Shown here: piece by piece, positions 27,218-36,594 of the stretch
How positions within the stretch are numbered: the stretch's first letter is position 1
Layout: every line of letters starts with the position of its first letter
Origin: Gammaproteobacteria bacterium
Lineage (GTDB): Bacteria > Pseudomonadota > Gammaproteobacteria > Pseudomonadales > Halieaceae
Direction of reading: 5' to 3'
Assembly (NCBI GenBank): GCA_030427085.1
Contig: JAUHXH010000001.1
Span: 1,240,001 to 1,304,000 of the forward strand
Length of the DNA: 64,000 nucleotides
Notes under the pieces: generated by a model
Database searches by the model: none
Told to the model about the DNA's origin: nothing
Seen by the model: the letters and a program-made list of their open reading frames with translations, nothing else
Position numbers and translations under genes: made by a program

Positions 27218-28796
27218 GGCCTGCGGAAGTTACCTTCTGGTCCTTCGCTCCGGGCCCACCCTCGCGCAGAGCCGAACGATCCGCCCGGGTAGCAAGGGGG
27301 CGTCGTCGCGACGCGCTCGGGCGGCGAATATCGAGATCCGGATGCAAATCACCGTACTCGAAGCGATGCAGAATCTCATCCAGCGTCCGACTGATGCGAG
27401 TGCAGATATTGATGGTCTTGATGTGCGGATACGCCGAGCGCTCACCGGCTGCAACCAGGGCCAGCAGTTCGTTTTCGTTCAAGTGCGACAGCAGGCGCGT
27501 GGGGTTAAACCAGCGGAAGCTGGGCACGATGTTAACGTCGCCGCTGTACTCCTGGTCCATCAGCCCGTGAATGCTGTTCATCAACATATTGAAGCGAGGC
27601 CAGTTTTCGCCGTCCTTCTGCACGATGCCGCGGTAGAAGTTCAGCACTTCGCGCCCAACACCCACACCCAGGCTGCCCATGGCAGAGCGTAGCCCCGACA
27701 GGCGGGTCTCCTCCTGTTGGTTGTGCAGGAAGGGAATGGCGATGGGGTTCACCATGCTGACGATGTAGTGATTGGTACTGTACAGGCGCGACAGACGCTT
27801 GGCCGGCAGGTCATCGGCGATGGAGCCATCCACCCAGCGCCGAGACGGCAGGTAAGGCTGGGCCTCGCCGTGCGCATTCTTGGCCATCAGCATCACCGGC
27901 GGGAACACACCCGGTACTGCACAAGAAGCCATCACCGCCGAGCGAATGTAGACGTTAGGCGAGGTAATTGCATTTAACAGGCGCGAACGCTGGTGGGGCT
28001 CAGCAGGCGCCACCGTGATACTGATCTGGCGCCCGGTGCGCTCGTAGGCCTCCTGGAAGGTCATATCCGGCACTAAACCGGCGATGATGTTTTCCAGTTC
28101 ACGCACGTCGAGTGTGGCGTTACCGCCGCGGAACAGGCGGGAAAACACGCTCGCCTCCTTCTCCGCTTCGAAAATCATATTGCCGGGGTCGAAGACTTCC
28201 TCGAGTTCATCGTCGCTGTGCGTGCCGAGTACGCCAGCCACCAGCGAACCGGCGCTGGAACCGGAAATCACCCGCGGTAACAATTTCTGTTCCGCCAGGA
28301 TCTTGACCACGCCCATGTGATAGAAGCCCAGTACGCCCCCGCCCGACAGCATCAAGGCTGAACGGCCAAAGCAGATATTGGCGCGATAGAAGAAGTCGAG
28401 CTTCTCCTCGATGGTGATTTCGGGGGTTTCCAGTTCAGCAAGGAAGCGCAGGGCGTGGTCTATTTCATCCACGTATTCCTCAATCAGCCGCTTGGTGCCG
28501 AACTTGGCGCGGTTGTAGAGGCTGCTGCGGCCCATGCCACCCATGTTGCCGTGTATGCCCTCATTGAGGGTGAACAACAAGCCTGAATAGTCCTGTCGTG
28601 CCCGCAGGCTGCGCAGTCGATCCACTCGCAAGCGAATCTGGGCGTAGTCGTAGAGACTGGTCTGGTCCACGTCGCGCCAGCGGCGCAGGCCGGAGATATC
28701 ATCGTATTCTGAAGCCGCGGCAGCCCAGGCGTCATAAGAGAGCGCCCCGTCCATGGCCTTCTGGAGTTTGTTCAGTTGTTTGTTCTTGCGACTCAC
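27114..28796 (-). CDS. Patatin-like phospholipase with DUF3336 and a Lys/Ala-rich tail
   Basis: 560 residues. N-terminal DUF3336 (about 10-140), then a patatin domain: oxyanion loop SGGGVLG (151-157), nucleophile Ser181 in GSSAG and Asp323 in the DGS motif, so the Ser-Asp dyad is intact. It likely hydrolyses membrane lipids, as bacterial and yeast Tgl3/4-like proteins do. Residues 491-560 form a very basic, Ala/Lys/Pro/Arg-rich tail like bacterial histone-H1-like or PhaF/AlgP tails. The GTG at 28796 has GGGGA upstream; ATG 28841 is an alternative. A plausible promoter lies about 110 bp upstream. Confidence 0.88.
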   Translation of the reverse strand: MSRKNKQLNKLQKAMDGALSYDAWAAAASEYDDISGLRRWRDVDQTSLYDYAQIRLRVDRLRSLRARQDYSGLLFTLNEGIHGNMGGMGRSSLYNRAKFGTKRLIEEYVDEIDHALRFLAELETPEITIEEKLDFFYRANICFGRSALMLSGGGVLGFYHMGVVKILAEQKLLPRVISGSSAGSLVAGVLGTHSDDELEEVFDPGNMIFEAEKEASVFSRLFRGGNATLDVRELENIIAGLVPDMTFQEAYERTGRQISITVAPAEPHQRSRLLNAITSPNVYIRSAVMASCAVPGVFPPVMLMAKNAHGEAQPYLPSRRWVDGSIADDLPAKRLSRLYSTNHYIVSMVNPIAIPFLHNQQEETRLSGLRSAMGSLGVGVGREVLNFYRGIVQKDGENWPRFNMLMNSIHGLMDQEYSGDVNIVPSFRWFNPTRLLSHLNENELLALVAAGERSAYPHIKTINICTRISRTLDEILHRFEYGDLHPDLDIRRPSASRRRPLATRADRSALREGGPGAKDQKVTSAGRAKPARKATRAKKPAASKAKKPSSRKAAGNKKAA

Positions 28797-28909
28797 TGCT
28801 GTCCCCAATCTCGTACAACGGCTTGTAGTGCCAGCTAGCATAATGCAATGCCGGGACAGCGCTCACAAGTCCCAATTTTCGATTGGCGCTTCCTGTCTAT
28901 TCACGCACA

Positions 28910-28939
28910 ATAGTAAGCTTTGTTTTATATTCGTCACAA
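28910..28939 (-). promoter_or_regulatory. Candidate sigma-70 promoter for the patatin gene
   Basis: On the minus strand, TTGTGA (28939-28934), an 18-bp AT-rich spacer and TACTAT (28915-28910). It lies in the 282-bp gap between the patatin gene and the divergent RND adaptor gene. I see no other clear element in that gap. Confidence 0.4.
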
Positions 28940-29078
28940 AAGTCCGCCGGAAACGTCATCCCGTCCCCCCGAAGTTGCGTAAGCAATGTGGGTTCAGGGG
29001 GATTCCGATAGACTACACTGCTGCCGCACAGCCACATCAGGCCTCACTTCACTATTGCCAGCGCCCGGGAGGATTCCA

Positions 29079-30182
29079 TTGCGCGCCTACTTACTCGCTA
29101 TTGCACTGCTCGTACTCATCCTTGGGTCTGTCGCGGGCTTCATCTATCAACGATTCGCCGCTCTGGCCGCCATGGACTTTACGCCGCCGCCCGTCACCAT
29201 CGCAGCTGCCGACGCCCAGAGCGAGGTTTGGTCGAGCGCGCTGGAAGCGGTGGGTGAAATCGCTGCTGTGAGAGGGGTGGAGTTGACTTCGGAAGAGAGC
29301 GGCGAGGTGGTGGCGATAGAATTTGAATCCGGCCAGCAGGTGGTCGCCGGGAAGCTGTTGGTGGCGCTCAATGACCGCGTAGAGCAGGCCGCCCGTCGCC
29401 GTCACAACGCCAACCTGGAACTGGCACGGCAACTCTTTGCGCGCGATGAAAAGCTGGTCCAGCAAAAGTCCATCTCCCAGACCCAGCTCGACCGGTCCCG
29501 GGCGGACCTGGAAGCAGCCACCGCTCAGCTGGCGGAAACCGAGGCCGAAATAGAGAACAAGCGCATTCAGGCGCCCTTCTCCGGCACGGTCGGCATCCGG
29601 CGTGTAAAACTGGGCGATTATGTGTCGCCCGGCACCGTCATCACTACCTTGCAGGACCTCAGCGCGCTGGAAGTCGACTTCACCCTGCCCGCCCGCCACT
29701 TCCCGCGGCTGCGCGCCGGGCTGGCTGTCCGTGTACACGTCGCCGCATTCCCGGGGCGGTCCTTCCCGGCCCGCATTGAAGCGCTGGATGCGCGGGTCGA
29801 CCCCGACACCGGCAACCTGGGACTGCGCGCCGTGTTGGAGGAAAGCGAAGGGCTGCTACCGGGGATGTTTGCCGAACTCAGTATCGACCTGGACCAGCCC
29901 ACCGAGCTGCTGACCGTACCCGAAACCGCGGTGACCTACTCGGTGCATGGCAACACGGTTTACCGAGTCAGCGAGGGCGAATCCGGACTGATCGTACAAC
30001 CCACCCTGGTGAAAACGGGGCCAACCCGCGATGGCCGCATCGCCATATTGTCGGGCCTGAACGCGGGCGACCGGGTAGCAACCGCCGGACAGAACAAACT
30101 GTATCGGGGCGCCCCGGTGGTGATTGACCAGAACGTAGCGCTGCCGGGTAGCAACCAGATTGCCGCGGAGCCGGTGGAATGA
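29079..30182 (+). CDS. RND efflux periplasmic adaptor (membrane fusion protein)
   Basis: 367 residues: N-terminal membrane anchor (about 3-22), biotinyl-lipoyl-like halves around a short coiled coil (about 95-150; EEKL..SQTQLDRSRADLEAATAQ), beta-barrel (IQAPFSGTVGIRRVKLGDYV onward) and membrane-proximal domain. It links the inner-membrane pump to an outer-membrane channel. I use the TTG at 29079 because GGGAGGA lies directly before it and the protein then starts at the anchor; an in-frame start at 28986 would add about 31 unlikely residues. The stop overlaps the pump start by 4 bp (ATGA). Confidence 0.9.
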   Translation: MRAYLLAIALLVLILGSVAGFIYQRFAALAAMDFTPPPVTIAAADAQSEVWSSALEAVGEIAAVRGVELTSEESGEVVAIEFESGQQVVAGKLLVALNDRVEQAARRRHNANLELARQLFARDEKLVQQKSISQTQLDRSRADLEAATAQLAETEAEIENKRIQAPFSGTVGIRRVKLGDYVSPGTVITTLQDLSALEVDFTLPARHFPRLRAGLAVRVHVAAFPGRSFPARIEALDARVDPDTGNLGLRAVLEESEGLLPGMFAELSIDLDQPTELLTVPETAVTYSVHGNTVYRVSEGESGLIVQPTLVKTGPTRDGRIAILSGLNAGDRVATAGQNKLYRGAPVVIDQNVALPGSNQIAAEPVE

Positions 30183-33100
30183 AGTTCACCGATTTGTTCA
30201 TTCGCCGCCCAGTTCTGGCCATCGTGCTCAGTGCGGTGGTGGTGATCCTGGGTGCTCAATCCGGCCTGAATCTGCCGATACGGGAGTTCCCCCACCTCGA
30301 ACGCAGCCTGATCTCAGTCCAAACTTTCTACCCCGGCGCCAGCGCGCGCACGGTACAGGGTCTTGTCACCACCCCCTTGCAGACGGCGCTGGCGGGAGCG
30401 CGGGGCGTTGAGTACATCACCTCGAGCTCCAATCCCAGCAGGTCCGAGATCCAGATTCACGTGCGACTGGGTGAGAACACCAACGAGGTGCTCACCGAGG
30501 TAATCGCCAAGGTCAACGAAGTTCGCAGCCAACTTCCCCGCGAGATTGAGGACCCGGTCATCGGCACCGCCAGTGGTGGTGATGCCCTGATGTACATCGC
30601 CTTCCACAGCGAAACGATGAGCATCGCACAGGTCAACGACTATCTGGTGCGGGCTGTGCAACCCGAGCTGGCGACACTACCCGGCGTGGGCAGTGCCCAG
30701 GTTTTCGGGAACATGCTATTCGCAATGCGCATTTGGCTCGATCCAGTACGAATGGCGGCGCTGGGCGTTACCGCCAACGATGTGGTAAACGCCATCTCCC
30801 GGGACAATTACATTTCTACCGCCGGTGCCACTGAAGGTCACCTCGTACGCGCCACGGTGGATGCGCGCACTGACATGCAGGACCCGGAGGAGTTTGCCGC
30901 CCTGGTGATACGACAAAGCGGCAGCCAGCGGGTACGGCTCGGCGACGTGGCAGATGTGGAGCTCTCGGCGGAGAGCACCCAGTTCAGTTCGTTCTCCAGT
31001 GGTCTCGAAGCCATCTACATCGCCATTACCGAGGCGCCGGATGCCAACCCCCTGGACGTGGCCGATGCGGTGCATGCCGCCCTGCCCCGCATCGAGGCAG
31101 AGCTCCCCGCCGACATGGAAGTGTTCATGGACTACGACGGCACCGCAGCGATTCGGGCTGGCCTCAGTGAGGTTGCTCAAACCCTGCTGGAGGCCGCGCT
31201 GATCGTGATACTGGTGATCTACCTCTTCCTGGGTTCCTTCCGCGTGGTGTTCATCCCTCTGGTCGCCATTCCCCTGTCGCTGGTGGGTGTGCTGGGCCTG
31301 ATGTATGCCATGGGCTACTCACTGAACCTGCTGACCCTGCTGGCAATGGTTATCGCTATCGGGCTGGTGGTGGATGACGCCATCGTCGTGGTGGAAAACG
31401 TGCACCGGCATATCGAAATGGGTAAAACGCCGATGGAGGCAGCACTCGCCGGCGCGCGCCAGGTAGCGCTACCGGTGATCGCCATGACCCTCACGCTGGC
31501 CGCCGTCTACGCCCCCATTGCCTTTCTCGGTGGACTGACCGGCGCCCTGTTCTCGGAATTTGCACTCACCCTGGCCGGGGCGGTGCTGGTCTCCGGCGTG
31601 GTTGCATTGACCTTGAGTCCGATGATGTCGTCCCGGGTACTGAAGCCCCACGACAAGCAAGGGCGCTTTGCCTCCTGGCTCGATGGCGCATTCGACAAGC
31701 TCTGCAGCCGCTACCAGAAGCTCCTGAGCGGGTGCCTCAATCATCGTGGTGCGGTGCTGCTCTTCAGCGGTGTGCTGATACTGAGCCTGGCGCCGCTGTT
31801 TCTGATTACCCAACAGGAACTGGCACCGGAAGAGGACCACAGCGGTTTTTATGTGGCCGCCAATGCGCCCCAGTACGCCAACCTCGCCTATATCAATTAC
31901 TTCCTTGAGCAAGTCGTCGACATCTGGCAGGAAATTCCGGAGGTGAGCTCTTCCTGGCAGGTCAGCTCGCCCGGCATGATCTTTGGCGGCCTGAATCTGT
32001 ACCCCTGGGACGAGCGGGAGCGCACTGAAGCAGAGGTGCGAGCGGAGTTCCAGCAGCGACTGGGCGAAGTGTCCGGGCTGGAATTGTTCAGTTTCGCCAA
32101 CCCCTCACTGCCGGGGGCAGACTCGGGCCTGCCGCTGAGTTTTGTGGTGGCATCGACAGCGCCGTATGCGCGCGTGCAGGAAGTTTCGGATGAACTGCTG
32201 AGTATCGCTCGCGAATCCGGCCTGTTTATTTTCATCACCCAGACCCTGGAAACCAGCCGCCCGGAAGTGGTGGTGCACATCGACCGCGAGCGGGCGGCAC
32301 GCCTTGGCATTTCGATGCAGGATATCGGCCAGACCCTGTCAGTAATGCTCGGGGAAGCTGAGGTGAATCGCTTTACCCTGGAGGGTCGCAGCTACAAGGT
32401 GATCCCGCAGGCCGCGCAGGGGTTTCGACTGACACGGGATGAACTCGAGAAATACTATATCCGCACTGGCAGCGGGGAATTGATTCCCCTGTCGGCCATC
32501 ATTCAGCTCGACCTGCAGGTGGAGCCCAATTCACTGGCCCAGTATCAACAGCTTAACGCCAGCACGCTCCAGGGCATCGTCATGCCGCCCAACACCCTGG
32601 GCGATGGACTGGCTTTCCTCGAACAAAAACTGCAGGAGATTGCACCCACCGGCTTCCGCGCGGGCTACACCGGTGCCTCGCGCACCTTCGTGCGAGAGTC
32701 AGCGTCGTTCCCCGCGCTGTTCGCGCTGTCGCTACTGCTGATCTTTCTGGTCCTTGCAGCACAGTTCAACAGCTTCCGGGACCCACTGGTGGTGCTGGTG
32801 ACTGTCCCCCTGTCGATCTTCGGGGCGGTGGTGCCCCTGGCGTTGGGCATGGCCACCCTGAATATTTACACCCAGGTGGGGTTGCTGACCCTGATTGGCC
32901 TGATCAGCAAACACGGCATTCTGATTGTAGAGTTTGCCAATCAACTGGCCGCCCAGGGCATGGCCCGCAGTGAGGCGGTGAGAGAGGCCGCGGGCCAGCG
33001 GCTACGCCCCATCCTGATGACCACATTCGCCACCGTGCTCGGCGTACTGCCGCTGTTGCTGGCCAGTGGTGCCGGCGCCAACAGCCGCTTCAGTATTGGC

Positions 33101-33223
33101 CTGATGATTACCGCCGGCATGATGGTGGGTACGCTGTTCACCCTGTTTGTGGTGCCGGTGTTCTACCTGCCGTTTGTCAAAGTGCGGGAGCCAGAAGGCG
33201 AAGCAGCCCCGGCACACGCCTAG
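30179..33223 (+). CDS. RND efflux pump, inner-membrane permease (HAE-1 type)
   Basis: 1014 residues with the RND repeat architecture: TM1, a large periplasmic loop, six TMs (about 330-540), a second loop and a final TM block. TM4 carries the proton-relay pair in GLVVDDAIVVVEN. FIRRPVLA at the N-terminus and the terminal GTLFTLFVVPVFY are characteristic. It exports hydrophobic compounds or drugs using the proton gradient. No outer-membrane factor gene is adjacent, so a TolC-like protein from elsewhere must serve. Translationally coupled to the adaptor. Confidence 0.94.
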   Translation: MKFTDLFIRRPVLAIVLSAVVVILGAQSGLNLPIREFPHLERSLISVQTFYPGASARTVQGLVTTPLQTALAGARGVEYITSSSNPSRSEIQIHVRLGENTNEVLTEVIAKVNEVRSQLPREIEDPVIGTASGGDALMYIAFHSETMSIAQVNDYLVRAVQPELATLPGVGSAQVFGNMLFAMRIWLDPVRMAALGVTANDVVNAISRDNYISTAGATEGHLVRATVDARTDMQDPEEFAALVIRQSGSQRVRLGDVADVELSAESTQFSSFSSGLEAIYIAITEAPDANPLDVADAVHAALPRIEAELPADMEVFMDYDGTAAIRAGLSEVAQTLLEAALIVILVIYLFLGSFRVVFIPLVAIPLSLVGVLGLMYAMGYSLNLLTLLAMVIAIGLVVDDAIVVVENVHRHIEMGKTPMEAALAGARQVALPVIAMTLTLAAVYAPIAFLGGLTGALFSEFALTLAGAVLVSGVVALTLSPMMSSRVLKPHDKQGRFASWLDGAFDKLCSRYQKLLSGCLNHRGAVLLFSGVLILSLAPLFLITQQELAPEEDHSGFYVAANAPQYANLAYINYFLEQVVDIWQEIPEVSSSWQVSSPGMIFGGLNLYPWDERERTEAEVRAEFQQRLGEVSGLELFSFANPSLPGADSGLPLSFVVASTAPYARVQEVSDELLSIARESGLFIFITQTLETSRPEVVVHIDRERAARLGISMQDIGQTLSVMLGEAEVNRFTLEGRSYKVIPQAAQGFRLTRDELEKYYIRTGSGELIPLSAIIQLDLQVEPNSLAQYQQLNASTLQGIVMPPNTLGDGLAFLEQKLQEIAPTGFRAGYTGASRTFVRESASFPALFALSLLLIFLVLAAQFNSFRDPLVVLVTVPLSIFGAVVPLALGMATLNIYTQVGLLTLIGLISKHGILIVEFANQLAAQGMARSEAVREAAGQRLRPILMTTFATVLGVLPLLLASGAGANSRFSIGLMITAGMMVGTLFTLFVVPVFYLPFVKVREPEGEAAPAHA

Positions 33224-33256
33224 ACCCCGTGCCGAGGGCAGCAGTACACTGGCCCC

Positions 33257-35686
33257 ATGAAAAGACTGATAAGAATGTTGGGGCTCGGCGCCTGCCTGGG
33301 CCTGTTGAGCGGTTGCTTCCAGGTACAACTGATGGGCCCGGTGGGCGGGGCGCGGATCAAGGTTACGGATCTTCGGGAGCCAAACACCGTACTGGCTCGT
33401 ACCGTGAGCAACAGTCGAGCCGCACTGCTGGCACAGCACGGCGCGAACAAGTGGGAGAACTTTGGCCCAGTAGGCCGGCTGTTCCATCTGGGTGTGTTCC
33501 ATCTCGATCTGAACGAGCTCGACCCCGATCGGCTCTACCTGGTCACGGCAACTGGCGGTAAGGAGACCGACTACGACCGCGATGGTAAGGAAGATGCACC
33601 CTACACCACCGTAAACGGTGAGTGGCACGCCATCATGACCGGTGCCCAATTGCAGGGCCGCGGAATGATTTCTGCACTCACCGAGGCGGCGTATCAATGG
33701 CTGTTGCCGCATGTCGACGAGATGGACGATCGGCAACTGCTGGGCAACCTGGATGCCTTCGCGCAACGCGTGGTGGACGACGTCAATGATGACGGCACGG
33801 TTGACTACGCCGACGTGTTGCGCTGGAGTCGCTTGTTCGACCAGGACGCCTACCGGGGCGACCAGCACAGTCTGGATCGACTCAGTCTTGCCCTGGTTGA
33901 GGGGAATACGGACGTCTATGAAGGCCAGCAAAATCTTCTCACCCAGATTCCGGTACTACCCTGTGCGCCCTGGTGTGGTTTTTATTCAAGCTCCGAGCTG
34001 GAACAGCACCTGGCCGGATTAACCTTCGATGACTTCATGGCGGAAGCGTACCGTGCGCTGCTGCTGCGAACACCACAGACATTGATTGAACTGGGTATCG
34101 AAGACGACTACGCCGCCTGGCCCCTGGCCCTGGACGACATCAGCGATCTGGCTACAGCGCAGACAACGGCTCAGGCAAAGGTCATTCGGCAAACACTGGA
34201 CACCTACGACACCGCCGCCCTCACGCCGACGCAACAACGCAGCCACGCCATTTTCCGCTGGTATCTGGATGACCTCGACGCGGGCTCGGCGTTTCCGTTG
34301 CACAACTACCCGGCCAGCGCTTTCATCACGGGCATCCCCAACCAGACCGAATTCTTTTTCTCTGACATCCATCCCCTACAATCGGTGCAGGATGCCGAGG
34401 ACTACCTGGTGCGCCTGCGGCAGGTGGGCAAGCGTTTTGAAACCCTGCAGGTGATGGTCGCGGCTCGTGCCAGCGCCGGCATTATCGAACCGCGTGTCAC
34501 GCTGAACCTGGCCATCGACGGAATGCGCGATGTGAGTAATGCCAATGCGGCTGCCACCCCCTATTTCCGCCGATTCAGCGAAACCCTTGCTGACATACCC
34601 AATCTGGCATCCGAAGACGTCAACGAACTCCGCCAGCAAGCCCGCCAGATTATCGAAGACAGCATTCAGCCCGCATACGCCGCTGTTGTGGTCGAACTGC
34701 TCGCTCTGCGTGACGATGCGCCCGAAGCCATCGGCGTCGGTCAGTTCAATGACGGCGATGCCTTCTACCAGTGGGCGCTGCGCCACCATACCGGCACTGA
34801 ATTGAGTCCGACAGAGATTCACCAACTTGGGCTGGAACAACTGGAGCGCGTTCACAGCGAGATCCGCAGCGCCGCCGCAGAGCTTGGCTACAGCGACAAC
34901 CTGAGTTTGTCCGATCTGTTCAACCAGGTTGCACAGGACAGCGGCCTGCTGTCCGGTAATGCGATTCTGGATCAGTACGAGGAACTGGTGGAAGCGGCGC
35001 ACGAGCGCCTGCCCGAGGCCTTCTCCCTGCTGCCCGAACTGCCCGTAGTCGTTATCGGCGGGCCCTCTGGTGGCTATTACGTCGGCCCGTCACTCGACGG
35101 TGTCCGTCCCGGCGCCTTTTACGCCGCCACCCAAGGGCAGGAGCCCTACTACCTGATGCCATCGCTGTCCTACCACGAGGCGGAGCCCGGCCATCACCTG
35201 CAGATTGCCCTCGCCCGGGAACTGGATAACCCGGACTTCCAGCGCCACACCAACTTCACCGGCTTCGTGGAAGGTTGGGGGCTGTACGCCGAGCGGCTGG
35301 CCTATGACCTGGGCTGGTACCAGAACGACGCCTACGGCAACCTCGGCCGCTTGCAGTTCGAGGCCATCCGTGCCGCCCGGCTCGCCGTTGACACCGGTAT
35401 TCACCAGCTCGGCTGGAGCTTCGACGAAGCCACCGATTTCTACGCCCGCAATGCCGGGGTAAGCACCGGCAATGCCCAGGGTAACGTGGCCCGCTTCCTG
35501 CGCTGGCCCGGGCAGGCTACCGCGTACATGGTGGGTTTACTGCACATTCTGGAACTGCGCGATCAATTCGGCGGCGTGAACGGCGATCTGCACGACTTCC
35601 ACGCCCGGCTGCTCGGTGGTGGCGCCGTGCCGCTGGAATTGCTGGACAAAGCGTGGCTGGACGCCATGGTGCCTCCTGCCGGATAA
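33257..35686 (+). CDS. DUF885 family lipoprotein with N-terminal calcium-binding region
   Basis: 809 residues. Lipoprotein signal with Cys20 (LLSGC). The first ~250 residues are not part of DUF885 and contain two calcium-loop-like segments, DYDRDGKED (105-113) and DVNDDGTVDYAD (175-186, dockerin/EF-hand-like). The remainder (about 260-800) is DUF885, with the zinc-protease-like motif HEAEPGHH (640-647) and EGWGLYAE downstream, as in peptidase-like members. Probably a membrane-attached, calcium-stabilised peptidase of the periplasm. The isomerase gene follows after 26 bp. Confidence 0.87.
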   Translation: MKRLIRMLGLGACLGLLSGCFQVQLMGPVGGARIKVTDLREPNTVLARTVSNSRAALLAQHGANKWENFGPVGRLFHLGVFHLDLNELDPDRLYLVTATGGKETDYDRDGKEDAPYTTVNGEWHAIMTGAQLQGRGMISALTEAAYQWLLPHVDEMDDRQLLGNLDAFAQRVVDDVNDDGTVDYADVLRWSRLFDQDAYRGDQHSLDRLSLALVEGNTDVYEGQQNLLTQIPVLPCAPWCGFYSSSELEQHLAGLTFDDFMAEAYRALLLRTPQTLIELGIEDDYAAWPLALDDISDLATAQTTAQAKVIRQTLDTYDTAALTPTQQRSHAIFRWYLDDLDAGSAFPLHNYPASAFITGIPNQTEFFFSDIHPLQSVQDAEDYLVRLRQVGKRFETLQVMVAARASAGIIEPRVTLNLAIDGMRDVSNANAAATPYFRRFSETLADIPNLASEDVNELRQQARQIIEDSIQPAYAAVVVELLALRDDAPEAIGVGQFNDGDAFYQWALRHHTGTELSPTEIHQLGLEQLERVHSEIRSAAAELGYSDNLSLSDLFNQVAQDSGLLSGNAILDQYEELVEAAHERLPEAFSLLPELPVVVIGGPSGGYYVGPSLDGVRPGAFYAATQGQEPYYLMPSLSYHEAEPGHHLQIALARELDNPDFQRHTNFTGFVEGWGLYAERLAYDLGWYQNDAYGNLGRLQFEAIRAARLAVDTGIHQLGWSFDEATDFYARNAGVSTGNAQGNVARFLRWPGQATAYMVGLLHILELRDQFGGVNGDLHDFHARLLGGGAVPLELLDKAWLDAMVPPAG

Positions 35687-35712
35687 TTGGCGGCATCTAT
35701 CGGAGTACTCCC

Positions 35713-36594
35713 ATGTTTTTGACGAACAATTCCGGCGTTCCCCGCACGGGACGCGCCCTGGTTTTACTGTGTGCCGCGCTGGCACTGAGCGCCTGCCGAC
35801 TGGTGCAATTGCCCAGTACCGGTGGCGATATTCTGTCGGCCGACAATGCCCATAACTGTTATGAGGGCCGCTGCGAAATCCAGTTCGACCAGCCCTACCG
35901 GCAGACCTTCACCGCCACCCCCGAGCCCGGTTTCGAGTTTGTCACCTGGATGGAGTTGTGCGCCCATGTGTCGGGACCGGTGTGCGAGCTGAACATCAAT
36001 CAGGCACTGGTGGACAAGGGGCTTGAGGCAGAACAGGTGGCCCTGTTCGCGCCCGTCCCGCTGGATGAACTGGCCACCGAACGCGTGGTGTTCGACACCA
36101 ACTATGGCTACATCGTGGTGGAACTGTTCGGCGTGAAAGCACGCCGCACGGTGGAGAACTTCCTGCAGTACGTGGATGAGGGTTTTTACAACCGCAGCAT
36201 CATTCACCGCGTGGAACGCGATTTTGTAATCCAGGGCGGCGGCTACACCTACGATGAAGCCACTGGGTTCAGCACCCCGCCAACCAACGGCCCCGTACGC
36301 AACGAGTCCATCAACGGGCTGTCCAACCTGCGCGGCACCGTGGCGATGGCGCGACGTTCCGACCCCGACTCCGCCGAATCCCAGTTTTTCATCAATCTGG
36401 AAGACAACCTTTTCCTGGACTACGTTTCCACGCTGCAGCCGGGCTACACCGTTTTCGGGCGGGTTGTGACCGGCATGGAAGTGGTAGACGAGATTGGTGA
36501 GCTAAGCCGCGTGGCCGGCCCCGACAGCCGCCCCGACGCCGATCTGGTGTTGATTCACAGCGTCACTCGTCACGGTCCGCCGGGGCAGCCGTGA
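35713..36594 (+). CDS. Lipoprotein peptidyl-prolyl cis-trans isomerase (cyclophilin type)
   Basis: 293 residues. Lipobox ending at Cys28 (ALSAC), then a 90-residue region with paired cysteines and the pattern FTATPEPGFEFVTW, resembling InlB B-repeat-like modules. The cyclophilin domain follows (about 126-290): FDTNYGYIVVELF, IIHRVERDFVIQGGG with catalytic Arg166, and SQFFINL. It should catalyse proline isomerisation in exported proteins. ATG 35713 has GGAG upstream. Its stop overlaps the arfB GTG (GTGA). Confidence 0.9.
   Translation: MFLTNNSGVPRTGRALVLLCAALALSACRLVQLPSTGGDILSADNAHNCYEGRCEIQFDQPYRQTFTATPEPGFEFVTWMELCAHVSGPVCELNINQALVDKGLEAEQVALFAPVPLDELATERVVFDTNYGYIVVELFGVKARRTVENFLQYVDEGFYNRSIIHRVERDFVIQGGGYTYDEATGFSTPPTNGPVRNESINGLSNLRGTVAMARRSDPDSAESQFFINLEDNLFLDYVSTLQPGYTVFGRVVTGMEVVDEIGELSRVAGPDSRPDADLVLIHSVTRHGPPGQP

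Noticed and set aside
33002-33931. 309-codon open frame on the minus strand
   Set aside because: Antisense across the RND permease 3' end and the DUF885 lipoprotein 5' end; it ignores the real gene boundary.
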